Shown piece after piece: positions 10,428 through 19,454 of a DNA stretch of 64,000 bases. The stretch is from positions 1-64,000 of the forward strand of contig JAURGE010000002.1 in the NCBI GenBank assembly GCA_030833925.1, given 5' to 3'. This DNA is from Alphaproteobacteria bacterium (lineage in GTDB: Bacteria > Pseudomonadota > Alphaproteobacteria > Bin95). A program made the translations under genes and the position numbers. The stretch's first letter is position 1. Each line of letters starts with the position of its first letter. A model generated the notes under the pieces. The model had not been told where the DNA came from and searched no databases. It worked only from the letters and a program-made list of their open reading frames with translations.

Positions 10428-10928
10428 CTATCGGGCGAGGATGAGTTCAATCAACTCAGCACCAAGAATAGCGAACGGAAGAGCAATAAAACCTCCGGCG
10501 AGACGCCTGGCTGCCATGCTCATACCAACCAGTGGCACTTCCCATATTATGAATCGCTGCACGTTAACTAAGGTCCACGATGCATAGAGCGTCAGAATCT
10601 GAGCAAAACCAGCATCCGCCTGTAGTAATGCCGCTCCAAGGGGCAGAACAACCATTGGCCCCGTTGGAAGAATAGCACCAGCTACAGCTGCAAGTGCAAA
10701 CCCAAGTATACCACTCTCAGGACCTACTAAACCTGACACCAACTCCCTTGGCAGAAGTTCTGCAAGAAAACCAGCAATGAACGCGGCAGGTATTACTATG
10801 GGCAACACCCTGATTGCCTGGCTTTTCGAAATCTGAATTGCTTCTCGAAAACTAACCCCTGGCTTTAAAGCGGTGGCAAGGCCAGCCGCCAAAACCAAAA
10901 CTATCATTATGATGAGAGAGGCAGACAT
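10428..10928 (-). CDS. Half-size membrane permease, second of a paralogous pair
   Basis: The product of 166 residues is nearly all hydrophobic with about four or five membrane segments. I start it at the ATG at 10928, where the A of the start overlaps the stop of the upstream gene by one base; an upstream frame extension would overlap that gene. It shares the core GAILPTGPMVVLPL and a following WTLVNVQRFIIWEVPLVG with the neighbouring protein, so the two are paralogues. The layout suggests a DUF318/ArsP-like predicted permease split into two half-proteins. The substrate is unknown, and the cysteines typical of some ArsP proteins are not present in this motif. Confidence 0.65.
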   Translation of the reverse strand: MSASLIIMIVLVLAAGLATALKPGVSFREAIQISKSQAIRVLPIVIPAAFIAGFLAELLPRELVSGLVGPESGILGFALAAVAGAILPTGPMVVLPLGAALLQADAGFAQILTLYASWTLVNVQRFIIWEVPLVGMSMAARRLAGGFIALPFAILGAELIELILAR

Positions 10929-11458
10929 CAGCGCACAGCCACGTAGGGAAGGAAACGGCGCACCACAAGACCAGCTAAAATTGGCAGAGGTAATGCTAGC
11001 AGCCAACGAAGGGCGGCTGTTTCAAAACCTAGGAACGGCAATTCCCAAACAAGCAAACGGTTGAGACCGAGAGAAGACCAAGCCACAACGAATGCAACAC
11101 ACGCGCCAGCATCAGCTCCAGCACGCGCAATAGTGAGAGCCAGGGGCATGATTACCCATGGCCCACCAGGCAAAAGTGCTCCCGCTGCAGAAGCAAGCAT
11201 CAAGCCCTTCATTCCTGAATTGCCGCCAAGGGTGCGTGCAACTGCTTCGCGAGGTGCTAAGACAGTCAAAAACCCGACTAAAGCCAAACCAAGAAGAAAA
11301 CGTGGCGCCATGGTTTCAACTATTCCCATGTCGACCCAAAATGCCCGGATAAAGGCCTGCTCTCCTTTGATGGCATAGCAAAGCACTGCGAGCGAGATCG
11401 CCAAACACCAGATGAACAGCGCCGGCCCATGACCGCCAAAACGCTTTCCTTTAACCAT
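10928..11458 (-). CDS. Half-size membrane permease, first of a paralogous pair
   Basis: This 176-residue, strongly hydrophobic protein has about five predicted membrane segments. The core reads GALLPGGPWVIMPLA, followed by WSSLGLNRLLVWELPFLG, which aligns with the same region of the downstream gene. The one-base TGATG overlap implies coupled translation and probably a 1:1 heterodimer. Family membership (DUF318/ArsP-like permease) is inferred from the motif layout rather than clear signature residues. The start ATG at 11458 is the first in frame. Confidence 0.65.
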   Translation of the reverse strand: MVKGKRFGGHGPALFIWCLAISLAVLCYAIKGEQAFIRAFWVDMGIVETMAPRFLLGLALVGFLTVLAPREAVARTLGGNSGMKGLMLASAAGALLPGGPWVIMPLALTIARAGADAGACVAFVVAWSSLGLNRLLVWELPFLGFETAALRWLLALPLPILAGLVVRRFLPYVAVR

Positions 11459-11565
11459 AAGCCTACTGCTTTGAATCGGAATGAAGTTTGCGAAGATAAT
11501 CGGTATGCCGCAGCACGGAAAGCACTTCGTATTCCATGAAAAAACTCAAATCAGGTGAGGACAGA

Positions 11566-11602
11566 ATGAAAATTAAAACTCACTAGTCTGAGACCTAGTG
11601 CT
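11566..11602 (-). terminator. Probable terminator after the M20/HCDH/MlrC cluster
   Basis: On the minus strand GAGCACTAG and CTAGTGAG form a 6- to 8-bp stem around an eight-base loop, followed by TTTTAATTTT. It lies about 40 bases after the M20 peptidase stop and before the permease genes. The stem is short, so efficiency is uncertain. Confidence 0.55.
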
Positions 11603-11639
11603 CAAAAGAAAAATCAATGTTTAGCCTTTCCTGAACAGA

Positions 11640-13019
11640 CTAAGATCCTTCACCGATATCCCAAAACAACCCGGTCATCAGGCTTAAACCTTCCTTTAAA
11701 ATAGGAGCCAAAGCGTGCTCATTTGGGGCATGCTGTTGACACCCTGCATAGGAATGCGGAACCCAAACAGTTGGCATTCCCAATATATCTGTAAACACAT
11801 CGTTTGGAATTGAACCACCAAGGCTGGGGAGGATTGCTGGCCTATGACCAGTGGTTCGCTCAAAAGATTTTACCACTCGCCCAACCCAAGGCTCGTCCAG
11901 TTCTGTTCTGGTTGCCATCATTGCCCCGCGAGCAGGCTTCACTTCAACCATACCATAACCATGCAATTTTAGATGATTACGGATAGCGGGAAGAAACTTT
12001 TCATGGTCCGAACCAGCAACGAAACGTATCTGACAGACGGCGAACGCACTTCCGGGAATAGCATTCACGGGCGCTGCGGGAATACCGGTCTCCATTGCTA
12101 GGATTTCTAATGTATTCCAAGCAAAGACCCGCTCATTAGGAGTTAAATCTTTAGCACCCCAGTCATTATCTATTTCTGGCGCGTCTGGCCCACCATCTAC
12201 AATCAGGTCAGCTAAGGCCGCGCGGACAGCATTGGATATTGGAGGCGGTTTCAATCCATCAACGAGCAGCTGCCCGCGCCCGTCAACCAGCGTTGAAATT
12301 GCGTTCACCAACTGGACCGCTGGGTTGGAGATTAAACCACCCCAATTTCCTGAATGATGAGCTCCTTCACGAGCATTAATAGATAGCGTGAAATTTAAGT
12401 TGCCTCTGCTGCCAAGGAATAAGGTTGGTCGTTCTGGCTGCACTCGAGGTCCATCGGAGGCAATCAGAACGTCTGCTTGGAGCCGGGCCTTGTTCGCAGT
12501 GGCGAACTCTCGCAAACCCTTCGATCCCATCTCCTCGCCGGTTTCAATAAGAACACGTAAGTTAAAACCTAAGCGTCCCCTCTCAGCCAAAACTGCTTTC
12601 AGGGCCTCAAAATTTGTTGTGTGCTGTCCTTTGTTATCGGCAGTACCGCGCCCATACCATCTCTCACCCTCAACGGTGATTTTCCATGGAGTGATACCCT
12701 CTCGCCAAAGATCGGCCTGACCACGAACTGTGTCACCATGACCGTAGATAAGAATGGTCGGCAAATCCGATCCCTCATGCCGTTCGCCTATCAAAATTGG
12801 ACCGGCATCAAGAGGATTAGGTTGGACTTCCCAAACAACATCCAGATCGTTTTCAAGGCGAGGCCCCATCTCCTCTCGAAGATATCTGTCCAATTCCGAG
12901 GCGTGGGCAGGATCTTGGCTAGTACTTTCTATTCGGACGCGGCGGTCCAGAACGTCGAAAAATTCGCCATTATCAAAAGCTGTAGTAGCGCGTGTGATAG
13001 CTGTGGAACGGTTAGTCAC
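11640..13019 (-). CDS. M20-family metallopeptidase/amidohydrolase
   Basis: This is a dinuclear zinc hydrolase of the M20 (ArgE/DapE/carboxypeptidase G2) family with 459 residues. Visible metal and catalytic motifs are YGHGDTV (His94, Asp96), GRGTADNKGQ (Asp128) and the catalytic pair in ETGEEMGS (Glu162, Glu163). A dimerisation domain follows from about residue 210. Such enzymes cleave peptides, N-acyl or N-carbamoyl bonds. Its start overlaps the 3' end of the hydroxyacyl-CoA dehydrogenase-like gene by eight bases, making a three-gene cluster with the MlrC protein. The substrate cannot be read from sequence. Confidence 0.87.
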   Translation of the reverse strand: MTNRSTAITRATTAFDNGEFFDVLDRRVRIESTSQDPAHASELDRYLREEMGPRLENDLDVVWEVQPNPLDAGPILIGERHEGSDLPTILIYGHGDTVRGQADLWREGITPWKITVEGERWYGRGTADNKGQHTTNFEALKAVLAERGRLGFNLRVLIETGEEMGSKGLREFATANKARLQADVLIASDGPRVQPERPTLFLGSRGNLNFTLSINAREGAHHSGNWGGLISNPAVQLVNAISTLVDGRGQLLVDGLKPPPISNAVRAALADLIVDGGPDAPEIDNDWGAKDLTPNERVFAWNTLEILAMETGIPAAPVNAIPGSAFAVCQIRFVAGSDHEKFLPAIRNHLKLHGYGMVEVKPARGAMMATRTELDEPWVGRVVKSFERTTGHRPAILPSLGGSIPNDVFTDILGMPTVWVPHSYAGCQQHAPNEHALAPILKEGLSLMTGLFWDIGEGS

Positions 13020-13893
13020 GTGCTCGAGCCTCAGGTTCGACGATATCCAGAATTTTTCGGGTCATTTCCTTCACCTGACGTCGTCGCTTAGCTACGTCTT
13101 TCCCACTCCAGTCGTAAAATCCTCGACCGGCGTCTGCTCCTGTAAATCCTTGTTTTGGTAAATTTTGAACGAAGGGTGCTGGCTCTTTAGTTAGTGTGAG
13201 TTTGGGAATGATTTCGGATTGAGAAGCAGCATGGACGACTAATCCCCCTAAGTCCTTTATCTCTATAAGACCGCCTGCGCACATCCGCGGCCCCATCGCC
13301 AGCCTTGCGAATTTGTCGACATCTTCAACTGAGCAAAGCCCCTGCTCAATCATCCAATAAGCTTCATGCAGCATTGCGTGCTGCAGACGATTGAATAGCG
13401 CACCGATGACTGGACGATTAAGAAGAACAACTTCTTTATCGGTCCGCTCTAAAGCATCCACCACCCGATCTTTGGTTTCATCCGAAGTTTCTGCAATCCG
13501 GATAGCCTCGACGCAGGCAAACGCATCTGCAGGCTGCAGATAATGCACGCCCATAAACATATTTTTATGCCGGAGTGGAGCTGCTAGCTCCTCTAAATCA
13601 AGACCTGAGGTATTAGAAGCTATGACACTTGCTCCCCCCCACTTTGCCTCTATCTCCACAAATAATTCCTGCTTCGGCGCGATTTCTTCTGGAAAATTTT
13701 CAGATACATAATCTGGTGGTTCATCAGGTAGCTTCGACACTGCCTTCACACCCTCTGGTGCATCGGCCAAAGCTCGTGCTGGATCTCGGGTAAGTATAGT
13801 GACGTCAAAGCCACCAGAATGAAATGAATTAGCAACACCCTTGCCCATCACGCCATAGCCAGCAACAAGGATCGTTTGAATAGTTTTGGGCAC
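13012..13893 (-). CDS. 3-hydroxyacyl-CoA dehydrogenase-family protein
   Basis: The N-terminus carries an NAD-binding Rossmann motif VAGYGVMGKG (Gly12, Gly14, Gly17), and the C-terminal half has the helical 3HCDH arrangement ending with GRGFYDWSGKD. The 293-residue length fits L-3-hydroxyacyl-CoA dehydrogenase or the related L-gulonate/hydroxybutyryl-CoA dehydrogenases. The expected reaction is NAD-dependent oxidation of a 3-hydroxy acid or its CoA ester. It lies four bases after the MlrC gene and overlaps the M20 gene, so all three probably act in one catabolic route. Confidence 0.82.
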   Translation of the reverse strand: MPKTIQTILVAGYGVMGKGVANSFHSGGFDVTILTRDPARALADAPEGVKAVSKLPDEPPDYVSENFPEEIAPKQELFVEIEAKWGGASVIASNTSGLDLEELAAPLRHKNMFMGVHYLQPADAFACVEAIRIAETSDETKDRVVDALERTDKEVVLLNRPVIGALFNRLQHAMLHEAYWMIEQGLCSVEDVDKFARLAMGPRMCAGGLIEIKDLGGLVVHAASQSEIIPKLTLTKEPAPFVQNLPKQGFTGADAGRGFYDWSGKDVAKRRRQVKEMTRKILDIVEPEARARD

Positions 13894-13897
13894 TAAA

Positions 13898-15391
13898 TTA
13901 ACTCCCGATATGAGCGCCGGCAGGACTAGTTTTTACACCTGGACGCAGCTTAGTGAAATTTAGATCTGCTGGATTAGCCGACATGGCGCCTGGTGCCGCC
14001 ACATCTAGTACGGCCTCTGCTATTGGCTGAAAGTGACCACGAAAATGTGCGGAGCTTTTCAAAGCCAGAAGTTTTGTCCTTGCAGGTTCGATACCAAAAT
14101 GCCGGAAACTCTCTTGGTCTGCCGCCTGCACCCTCTTCCCTACAACAACTATATCTAGCCCTCCAATGCGTATGCGGGCAGCTGGCGCGAGATCCATGCG
14201 TGCGCCTTTATAAAGCGGCCCCGATCCAATCATCTGCCCATCGGATGCAACAATAACTTTGAATTGACCTGCTAGCGGCTTATCGCCGGAAATTCCGTGC
14301 TTTCCACCAAGAGCAACCGCTATCTCTGATCCCTCTCCTGCACGCAGGGCAATGGTAGCTACGTGGGGATCGTAAACCAGTCCAGCTACAGAACCAGTTA
14401 CGCCAGCAGCAAGCATTGCGTGGATCAAACCCATTGTATCGCCGGTACCGCCAGCGCCTGGATTATCTTGGATATCCGCTAATATAACGGGCCGGCAGGC
14501 TGTGGCCGAAATCTTTAAAGCCTTCGAAACAGCCTCTTCAGGTGTTAAGACAGCACCGCCCCAAGCAGGTTCAAAAGCTTCAATCAAATCGGCTATGCGG
14601 TTCACGGCGGCGGTAGCAGCTGGCCCATAGCCATAAACACTGGGGCCACAATCAGCGATATCAGCAGCTGGAAAGCCACCGGCAAAAGTTAGCAATACGT
14701 TTGTTTCTGCTTCGATTGCCTTTACGGCAGCAACGACATCAGATGCAGGCTGCCGCATGGTGCACCCTGCAAAAAGCGGTATCAGGAACGGAATTTGACG
14801 AAAAGCTGACTCCGGGCGAGCTTCTCCACCGTGAAGGTGCTTATCCAGCCATCGAGCCATGCGGCTACCAGTTTCAGCCATATCAGCGTGCGGATATGTT
14901 CTATAACCGGTTATCGCCGTTGCATGTTCCAACGCCGCCTGGGTCATGTTTGCGTGGTAATCAAGTGTGACAACGATTGGCAGATTGGGACCGAATTTCT
15001 GGCGAAGACGCCCCAGGAGCTCCCCTTCCCCATCCTCAAGATGTTCCGCAACCATAGCCCCATGCAGAGCTAGGTAGAGCGCGTCAAATTTCCCTGCACC
15101 TGCTAGCTCTTCAAAAATCATGGCTACGATATTCTCGTAGGCTTCTTCTGTAACCTCAGCGGATGGCGCTGCTGAGGCGAAAACCAAAGGCAAAATTTCA
15201 TGACCCTGGGCCAGGGCTGTTTCGATAAAACCTGCGATTGCCAGATTGAAACCTTTAACTGCGGCAGGCAGCTCTTCACCCCTGACCAATGCCGGCCAAC
15301 TGTAACCCGTCTCAAAATCAACCATGGCTGCTTTATGCGGCGCGAACGTATTCGTCTCGTGTCTAAAACTGGCAACAGCTATACGTGCCAT
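13898..15391 (-). CDS. M81-family (MlrC, microcystinase C-like) metallopeptidase
   Basis: The start at 15391 gives the family N-terminus MARIAVASFRHETNTFAP, with GATGGAGATAACCGA upstream carrying GGAG; the frame is open further to 15472 but that part is not conserved in style. The 497-residue product has the N-terminal DUF1485 and the C-terminal MlrC domains. Probable zinc-site motifs are FRHETNTF, LALHGAMVAE, LDYHANMT and RTYPHADM. MlrC finishes degradation of linearised microcystin in sphingomonads, but relatives are widespread in bacteria without that pathway. Here it heads a cluster with HCDH and M20 genes, divergent from a CoA transferase with 93 bases between starts. Confidence 0.85.
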   Translation of the reverse strand: MARIAVASFRHETNTFAPHKAAMVDFETGYSWPALVRGEELPAAVKGFNLAIAGFIETALAQGHEILPLVFASAAPSAEVTEEAYENIVAMIFEELAGAGKFDALYLALHGAMVAEHLEDGEGELLGRLRQKFGPNLPIVVTLDYHANMTQAALEHATAITGYRTYPHADMAETGSRMARWLDKHLHGGEARPESAFRQIPFLIPLFAGCTMRQPASDVVAAVKAIEAETNVLLTFAGGFPAADIADCGPSVYGYGPAATAAVNRIADLIEAFEPAWGGAVLTPEEAVSKALKISATACRPVILADIQDNPGAGGTGDTMGLIHAMLAAGVTGSVAGLVYDPHVATIALRAGEGSEIAVALGGKHGISGDKPLAGQFKVIVASDGQMIGSGPLYKGARMDLAPAARIRIGGLDIVVVGKRVQAADQESFRHFGIEPARTKLLALKSSAHFRGHFQPIAEAVLDVAAPGAMSANPADLNFTKLRPGVKTSPAGAHIGS

Positions 15392-15484
15392 TCGGTTATC
15401 TCCATCCCAAACCTCTTGCGAGCATAAACCCCGTTCCCGCATTCGCAATCCAGAGCATATAGTGTTCACCAAGGAGAATGCTTC

Positions 15485-16696
15485 ATGGAATACAGACCAG
15501 ATGCCGATTGCCCTTTAGACGGCGTGCGTGTGCTCGATCTGTCTCGACTTGTAGCGGGAAATATGTCGACGCACGTTTTGGCCGATCATGGCGCCGAGGT
15601 AATAAAAGTAGAACCTCCAGGCAAAGGTGATCCTCTGCGCGACTGGGGAGCTGATGGCATCAGCGTCCAATGGAAAATTTATGCCCGTAACAAGAAAAGC
15701 ATCGTCCTGAATCTGAGAGACGAGAGAGCAAAGGCCATCTTGTTGAACTTGGTCGAAGGTGCGCAGGTTTTTGTAGAAAACTTCAGAACTGGTGGACTGG
15801 AAAAGATGGGGCTTGATCCTCAGACTTTGTGGTCTCGAAATCCAAATCTGATCATTTTGCGAGTTACCGGATTTGGTCAAACCGGCCCCTACAGTCACAA
15901 GCCGGGTTTCGGCACCCTTATAGAGGGCATGAGTGGCTTTGCTATGAAGACTGGATCAGCTGACCGGCCACCCTCACTGCCTAACATGGCGTTGGCCGAT
16001 ATGGTGGCTGGACTCTATGGCGCTTTCGCATGCATGACGGCCCTGCGTGAAGTGGAAACTAAGAGCAGAAAGGGACAGATTATTGATCTGTCACTTCTCG
16101 AACCTCTGATCTCAATTCTTGGAGGTGATGCCGCTATCCATCATGTGACGGGGAAAGCACCGATGAGATCTGGCAATCGCTCAATGACAGCCAGCCCGCG
16201 CAATACATACCAGACCAAAGATGGCCACTGGCTCGCGATCTCAGGCTCAATGCAAGCTATGGCAATGCGCCTTTTCCGAGCCATTGGGCGGGCGGACATG
16301 TGTGATGACCCACGCTACTCAACGAATGCAGCCCGAGTTGCTCACGCTGATGAAGTAGATGCGATTGTCCAAGGCTGGGTGGGTGCACGTACGCTGGCAG
16401 AAAATCTAATTTTCTTCGAAGAGACGGAAGTTACGGCAGGCCCAGTATATGATGCTGGACAACTCCGCCAGGACCCTCACGTTCAAGGCCGAGAAGCGCT
16501 TGTTAACATGACCGACAGTGACGCGCCCGACGGCTATCTTCCGATGCATAATATCGTTCCCAGGCTCTCCGAAACACCTGGCGCTATCCGAACACCTGCA
16601 CCAAGACTTGGCGAACATACGAACGCTTTGCTGACCGAACTCGGATTATCAGAGGCGGAAATTATGGATCTTAAGACTGAAGGCGTTGTGGCTTAG
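15485..16696 (+). CDS. CaiB/BaiF family (class III) CoA transferase
   Basis: Class III CoA transferases move CoA between carboxylic acids through an aspartyl-CoA thioester. The 403-residue product begins LDGVRVLDLSRLVAGNM, then has GAEVIKVEPPGKGDP, NLRDERA, and the catalytic aspartate Asp172 in MALADMVAGLYGA. This is full family length. The ATG at 15485 has GGAGAATG upstream. It is divergent from the MlrC-M20 cluster and probably shares its control region. The acyl donor and acceptor are not known. Confidence 0.9.
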   Translation: MEYRPDADCPLDGVRVLDLSRLVAGNMSTHVLADHGAEVIKVEPPGKGDPLRDWGADGISVQWKIYARNKKSIVLNLRDERAKAILLNLVEGAQVFVENFRTGGLEKMGLDPQTLWSRNPNLIILRVTGFGQTGPYSHKPGFGTLIEGMSGFAMKTGSADRPPSLPNMALADMVAGLYGAFACMTALREVETKSRKGQIIDLSLLEPLISILGGDAAIHHVTGKAPMRSGNRSMTASPRNTYQTKDGHWLAISGSMQAMAMRLFRAIGRADMCDDPRYSTNAARVAHADEVDAIVQGWVGARTLAENLIFFEETEVTAGPVYDAGQLRQDPHVQGREALVNMTDSDAPDGYLPMHNIVPRLSETPGAIRTPAPRLGEHTNALLTELGLSEAEIMDLKTEGVVA

Positions 16697-16741
16697 TCAA
16701 ACCATCCTCGTTTAATAAACACTCAAAAGGGAGAGCATTTT

Positions 16742-17239
16742 TTGGCGTTAGATGAGAGCATCGATGTTCTAGCCATCGAAGAGATCCGCCGCCTTAAAGC
16801 CAGGTACTGTCGGTTCGTTGATACAAAGGCATGGGATCGTCTAATTCGATTGTTCACACCCGAAGCAAAGCTTTCGGGGTTTGGCGCAGTTCCTGACGGA
16901 ACCTCACCTCAAGGTTTTGTAGATGGCATTGCCGCTAACCTCAAAAAAGCGACCTCCATACACCACGTGCATCAACCTGAAATCGTTCTAGACAGCCCAC
17001 AAAGAGCTAGAGGGGTCTGGGCAATGATGGACTATGTAGAATTTCCGCCTGATGCTCCGAGCCCATATGGAGCTCGTGGCTGGGTTGGATGGGGTTTCTA
17101 TGAGGAAGAATATGTTTTGCAGGACGGTGCGTGGCTAATCGATGTTATGCGGCTCGCCCGTTTGCGCATGGATGAACTGGATCAAGCACGTCCAGCCATC
17201 AAACCAGGGAGATTAGCCCCCAATCCTGAGTGGCTTTGA
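16742..17239 (+). CDS. SnoaL/NTF2-like small protein
   Basis: A 165-residue protein with the cone-shaped NTF2-like fold pattern: an N-terminal helix pair (IEEIRRLKARYCRFVDTKAWDR), then beta strands, and the conserved RLFTPEAKL segment. This SnoaL_4 type includes ring-hydroxylating dioxygenase beta-like chains, dehydratases and isomerases. His-His near residues 78-79 (IHHVHQPE) may be in the pocket. The TTG start at 16742 is supported by GGGAGAG seven bases upstream. It follows the CoA transferase by 45 bases and is likely in the same transcript. Confidence 0.75.
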   Translation: MALDESIDVLAIEEIRRLKARYCRFVDTKAWDRLIRLFTPEAKLSGFGAVPDGTSPQGFVDGIAANLKKATSIHHVHQPEIVLDSPQRARGVWAMMDYVEFPPDAPSPYGARGWVGWGFYEEEYVLQDGAWLIDVMRLARLRMDELDQARPAIKPGRLAPNPEWL

Positions 17240-17273
17240 GCAGCGATACACAGAACATTGATGTATCTGGCAG

Positions 17274-17561
17274 TTAGAGATCGCAGACAGTAACCGTCCT
17301 ACCTATAATCAAATCTTTGTAGCGTTCACGCACATTTTCCAAACGTTTTGATTTGGAATGAATTATGTAGGCTGCCTCGTCCACATAGACCTCGTGCAGG
17401 TGGACAGCGTCACTACCATCCTTCACCGTCATAACATCAAAACGCTCGCAGCCTGGTTCTTCTGCCAAAGTTCCAGCTGCATGATCACGAATTATTTCCA
17501 AAAAGTGCTCCATGTGGCCTTCTTTTACCTGAAACGCCACAAGCACCACGGTTTTAGCCAT
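17274..17561 (-). CDS. Antibiotic biosynthesis monooxygenase (ABM) domain protein
   Basis: This 95-residue protein has the ferredoxin-like ABM fold: VVLVAFQVKEGHMEHFLEIIRDHA, then EEPGCERFDVM, then HEVYVDEAAYIIHSKSK. The family includes YgiN-type quinol monooxygenases and the LsrG isomerase, which work as dimers without a metal or flavin. The GCERFDV and YVDEAAY segments fit that group. It is a stand-alone gene on the minus strand, converging with the SnoaL-like gene. Confidence 0.82.
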   Translation of the reverse strand: MAKTVVLVAFQVKEGHMEHFLEIIRDHAAGTLAEEPGCERFDVMTVKDGSDAVHLHEVYVDEAAYIIHSKSKRLENVRERYKDLIIGRTVTVCDL

Positions 17562-17657
17562 TTTTTTGTCCCGACTTTAAAAAGTACAATGGCAGATGTA
17601 CCAAAAGACAAGCGTCCTGTAATTCACACTAGAAAGAGATATGACCGTTTCTGGTGC

Positions 17658-17870
17658 TCAATCTTCTGGAAAAATAGCTTCTTCTAAAGCGTGGAATTCA
17701 CTCTCCACTTCATGGTTTTTACCGGTCTCATCTTCGTAATCCCAGAGAGCTTCCCGAAGATCAATCAGCAGATCAACACATTCCGCAGTAGGTTTATTCA
17801 ACTTAATTGAGGCAGCTAATTCAGCCCGTATCATTGTTATACGGGCTTCCTGAGATAAATTCATGTTCAT
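17658..17870 (-). CDS. Small hypothetical protein
   Basis: The 70-residue product is soluble, acidic at its C-terminus (ESEFHALEEAIFPED) and predicted to be mostly helical. I recognise no family. The start could be Met1 or Met3 (MNLSQEARITM). The length, charge pattern and absence of an overlapping gene support a real reading frame, but it could be spurious. Confidence 0.5.
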   Translation of the reverse strand: MNMNLSQEARITMIRAELAASIKLNKPTAECVDLLIDLREALWDYEDETGKNHEVESEFHALEEAIFPED

Positions 17871-18051
17871 GAGACTGATTGCGCCTGTCCGAGTATTCCT
17901 TGCGTTCTAATTAGATCGATAACAGCCAGAAGAAAGGGGCAACAGCATACTGATCCTAGGACCCAATTGTGATGCTCAAGCCTTTATCTTCGATCTACCA
18001 AAACGAAAAACGCGCACGCAATAATCTGTTAAAAACGCTCCGAATTGAGCC

Positions 18052-19446
18052 TTAACTTGACGCCTTAACAACTTTAACTAAATCATTAACTATTCTTTCT
18101 AAATGCTGAAGTGTATTCACTTCTCTCATAAGATTACAGTACGGCTTGTATCGATATATCTCGCTGTCGCCGGTTCCCCATAGCGGTGGTGGTTCAGGGT
18201 TGAGCCAGAGGATACGCTTAGACCGCTCCGATAATTCCTTAAGAATATCAGATCGAGGCTCAGTATTGTTTGATCGCCCATCTCCAAGGATAACAATGGT
18301 GGTGCGTTTATCGACATCCTCCAACCAGCCTTCTCGGAAATCCTCTAAGCTTTTTCCATAATCTGTAGACATATAGCCAACAGCGTTCATCACCTGATCA
18401 ACGGCAACTTCCACATCATGGCGCTTAAAAAAATCAGAGGTTTCTATGAGCTTTCCAGAAAAGGCGAAGCTGCGAACATCATTCAAAATGTCATGAAGAG
18501 CGTACAGGAACTGAAGCAAGAAACGGGCAACAGCTGCCACAGAACCAGAGACGTCGCATATGGCCATAACTTTTGGCTTGGCTACTTTTTTTCGTTTCCA
18601 TTCGAGATCAAACATAATCCCGTCATTTGCGTAGTTTTTCCGCATCGTGCGACGAAGGTCGAGCGTTCCTCGGTTTCGGCGCTTTGGTTTTCTGGAATGA
18701 AGAGCCGCTAACCGCTTGGCAATGCGCGTAACAAGTCGGCGCATCTCCTCTTGATCTCGCCGATCCAAATTACCAAGCTTTGAACGTCTGAGCCTACTTT
18801 CTTTTAAATCACGACTAGTCTCAGCCCCGTAAATTGAAAGCCGACGCTCAACAAGATCCTTAGCTGACTCGAACAATCGAGCCCGAGCAGCTTCAAGATC
18901 ACCAGCAAGACCTGGGCGCTGTCCTGATCCTTGGCCATTTCCTAGCCCGTCACCAACCCCGCCTGCTTGCTGGGCTTCACGAATTGCCGCATCCAGTCCC
19001 TCAACACCCATTTCCCGGAGTATGCGCTGGGTATAGAGTCCACGTTGTGTGAAAAATCTTATTTCATTTAAATCCACAGCAGCGGCAGCTTCTTCTAAAG
19101 CAGCAATTATCTCTGCGCGATCGCCGTCCAGAAGGAGCCGAGCCAGACCATCATCTACATCATCGGATGAACTTGTCTCTTCGCTCTGATCAAATTCATC
19201 TTCATTATCTACTGTGTTTGCGACGGCAGAGAAAAACGCATCAAAGGTCGCATCAAACCGGGTTTTCTCCTCAACAGTTTTGGCAAGAGCGAGCCCAAGC
19301 CCCTGTTTCAAAGCATCACGATTTTCCCAGCCAACAAACCGAGCAACTTCCACTGCGTCAAGCGTCTCGGCAACAGATACCCTGACATCCGCACCTCTGA
19401 CAGCACGCAAAAAATTTACGAGGGTCCGGTCAATCTCACCCGGCAT
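18052..19446 (-). CDS. VWA-domain protein of the CoxE family
   Basis: The 464-residue product has a C-terminal von Willebrand A domain whose MIDAS motif is CDVSGS (Asp298, Ser300, Ser302), followed by DYGKSLEDF and ILGDGRSNN. The middle has a glycine-rich linker (GGVGDGLGNGQGSGQ at 162-176), and residues 81-100 are very acidic. CoxE-type VWA proteins work with a MoxR-type ATPase to mature or remodel metalloenzymes, first seen beside CO dehydrogenase genes. The MoxR gene is directly upstream, eight bases away. No CO dehydrogenase is nearby, so the client is unknown. Confidence 0.88.
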   Translation of the reverse strand: MPGEIDRTLVNFLRAVRGADVRVSVAETLDAVEVARFVGWENRDALKQGLGLALAKTVEEKTRFDATFDAFFSAVANTVDNEDEFDQSEETSSSDDVDDGLARLLLDGDRAEIIAALEEAAAAVDLNEIRFFTQRGLYTQRILREMGVEGLDAAIREAQQAGGVGDGLGNGQGSGQRPGLAGDLEAARARLFESAKDLVERRLSIYGAETSRDLKESRLRRSKLGNLDRRDQEEMRRLVTRIAKRLAALHSRKPKRRNRGTLDLRRTMRKNYANDGIMFDLEWKRKKVAKPKVMAICDVSGSVAAVARFLLQFLYALHDILNDVRSFAFSGKLIETSDFFKRHDVEVAVDQVMNAVGYMSTDYGKSLEDFREGWLEDVDKRTTIVILGDGRSNNTEPRSDILKELSERSKRILWLNPEPPPLWGTGDSEIYRYKPYCNLMREVNTLQHLERIVNDLVKVVKASS

Positions 19447-19454
19447 CAGACGAC

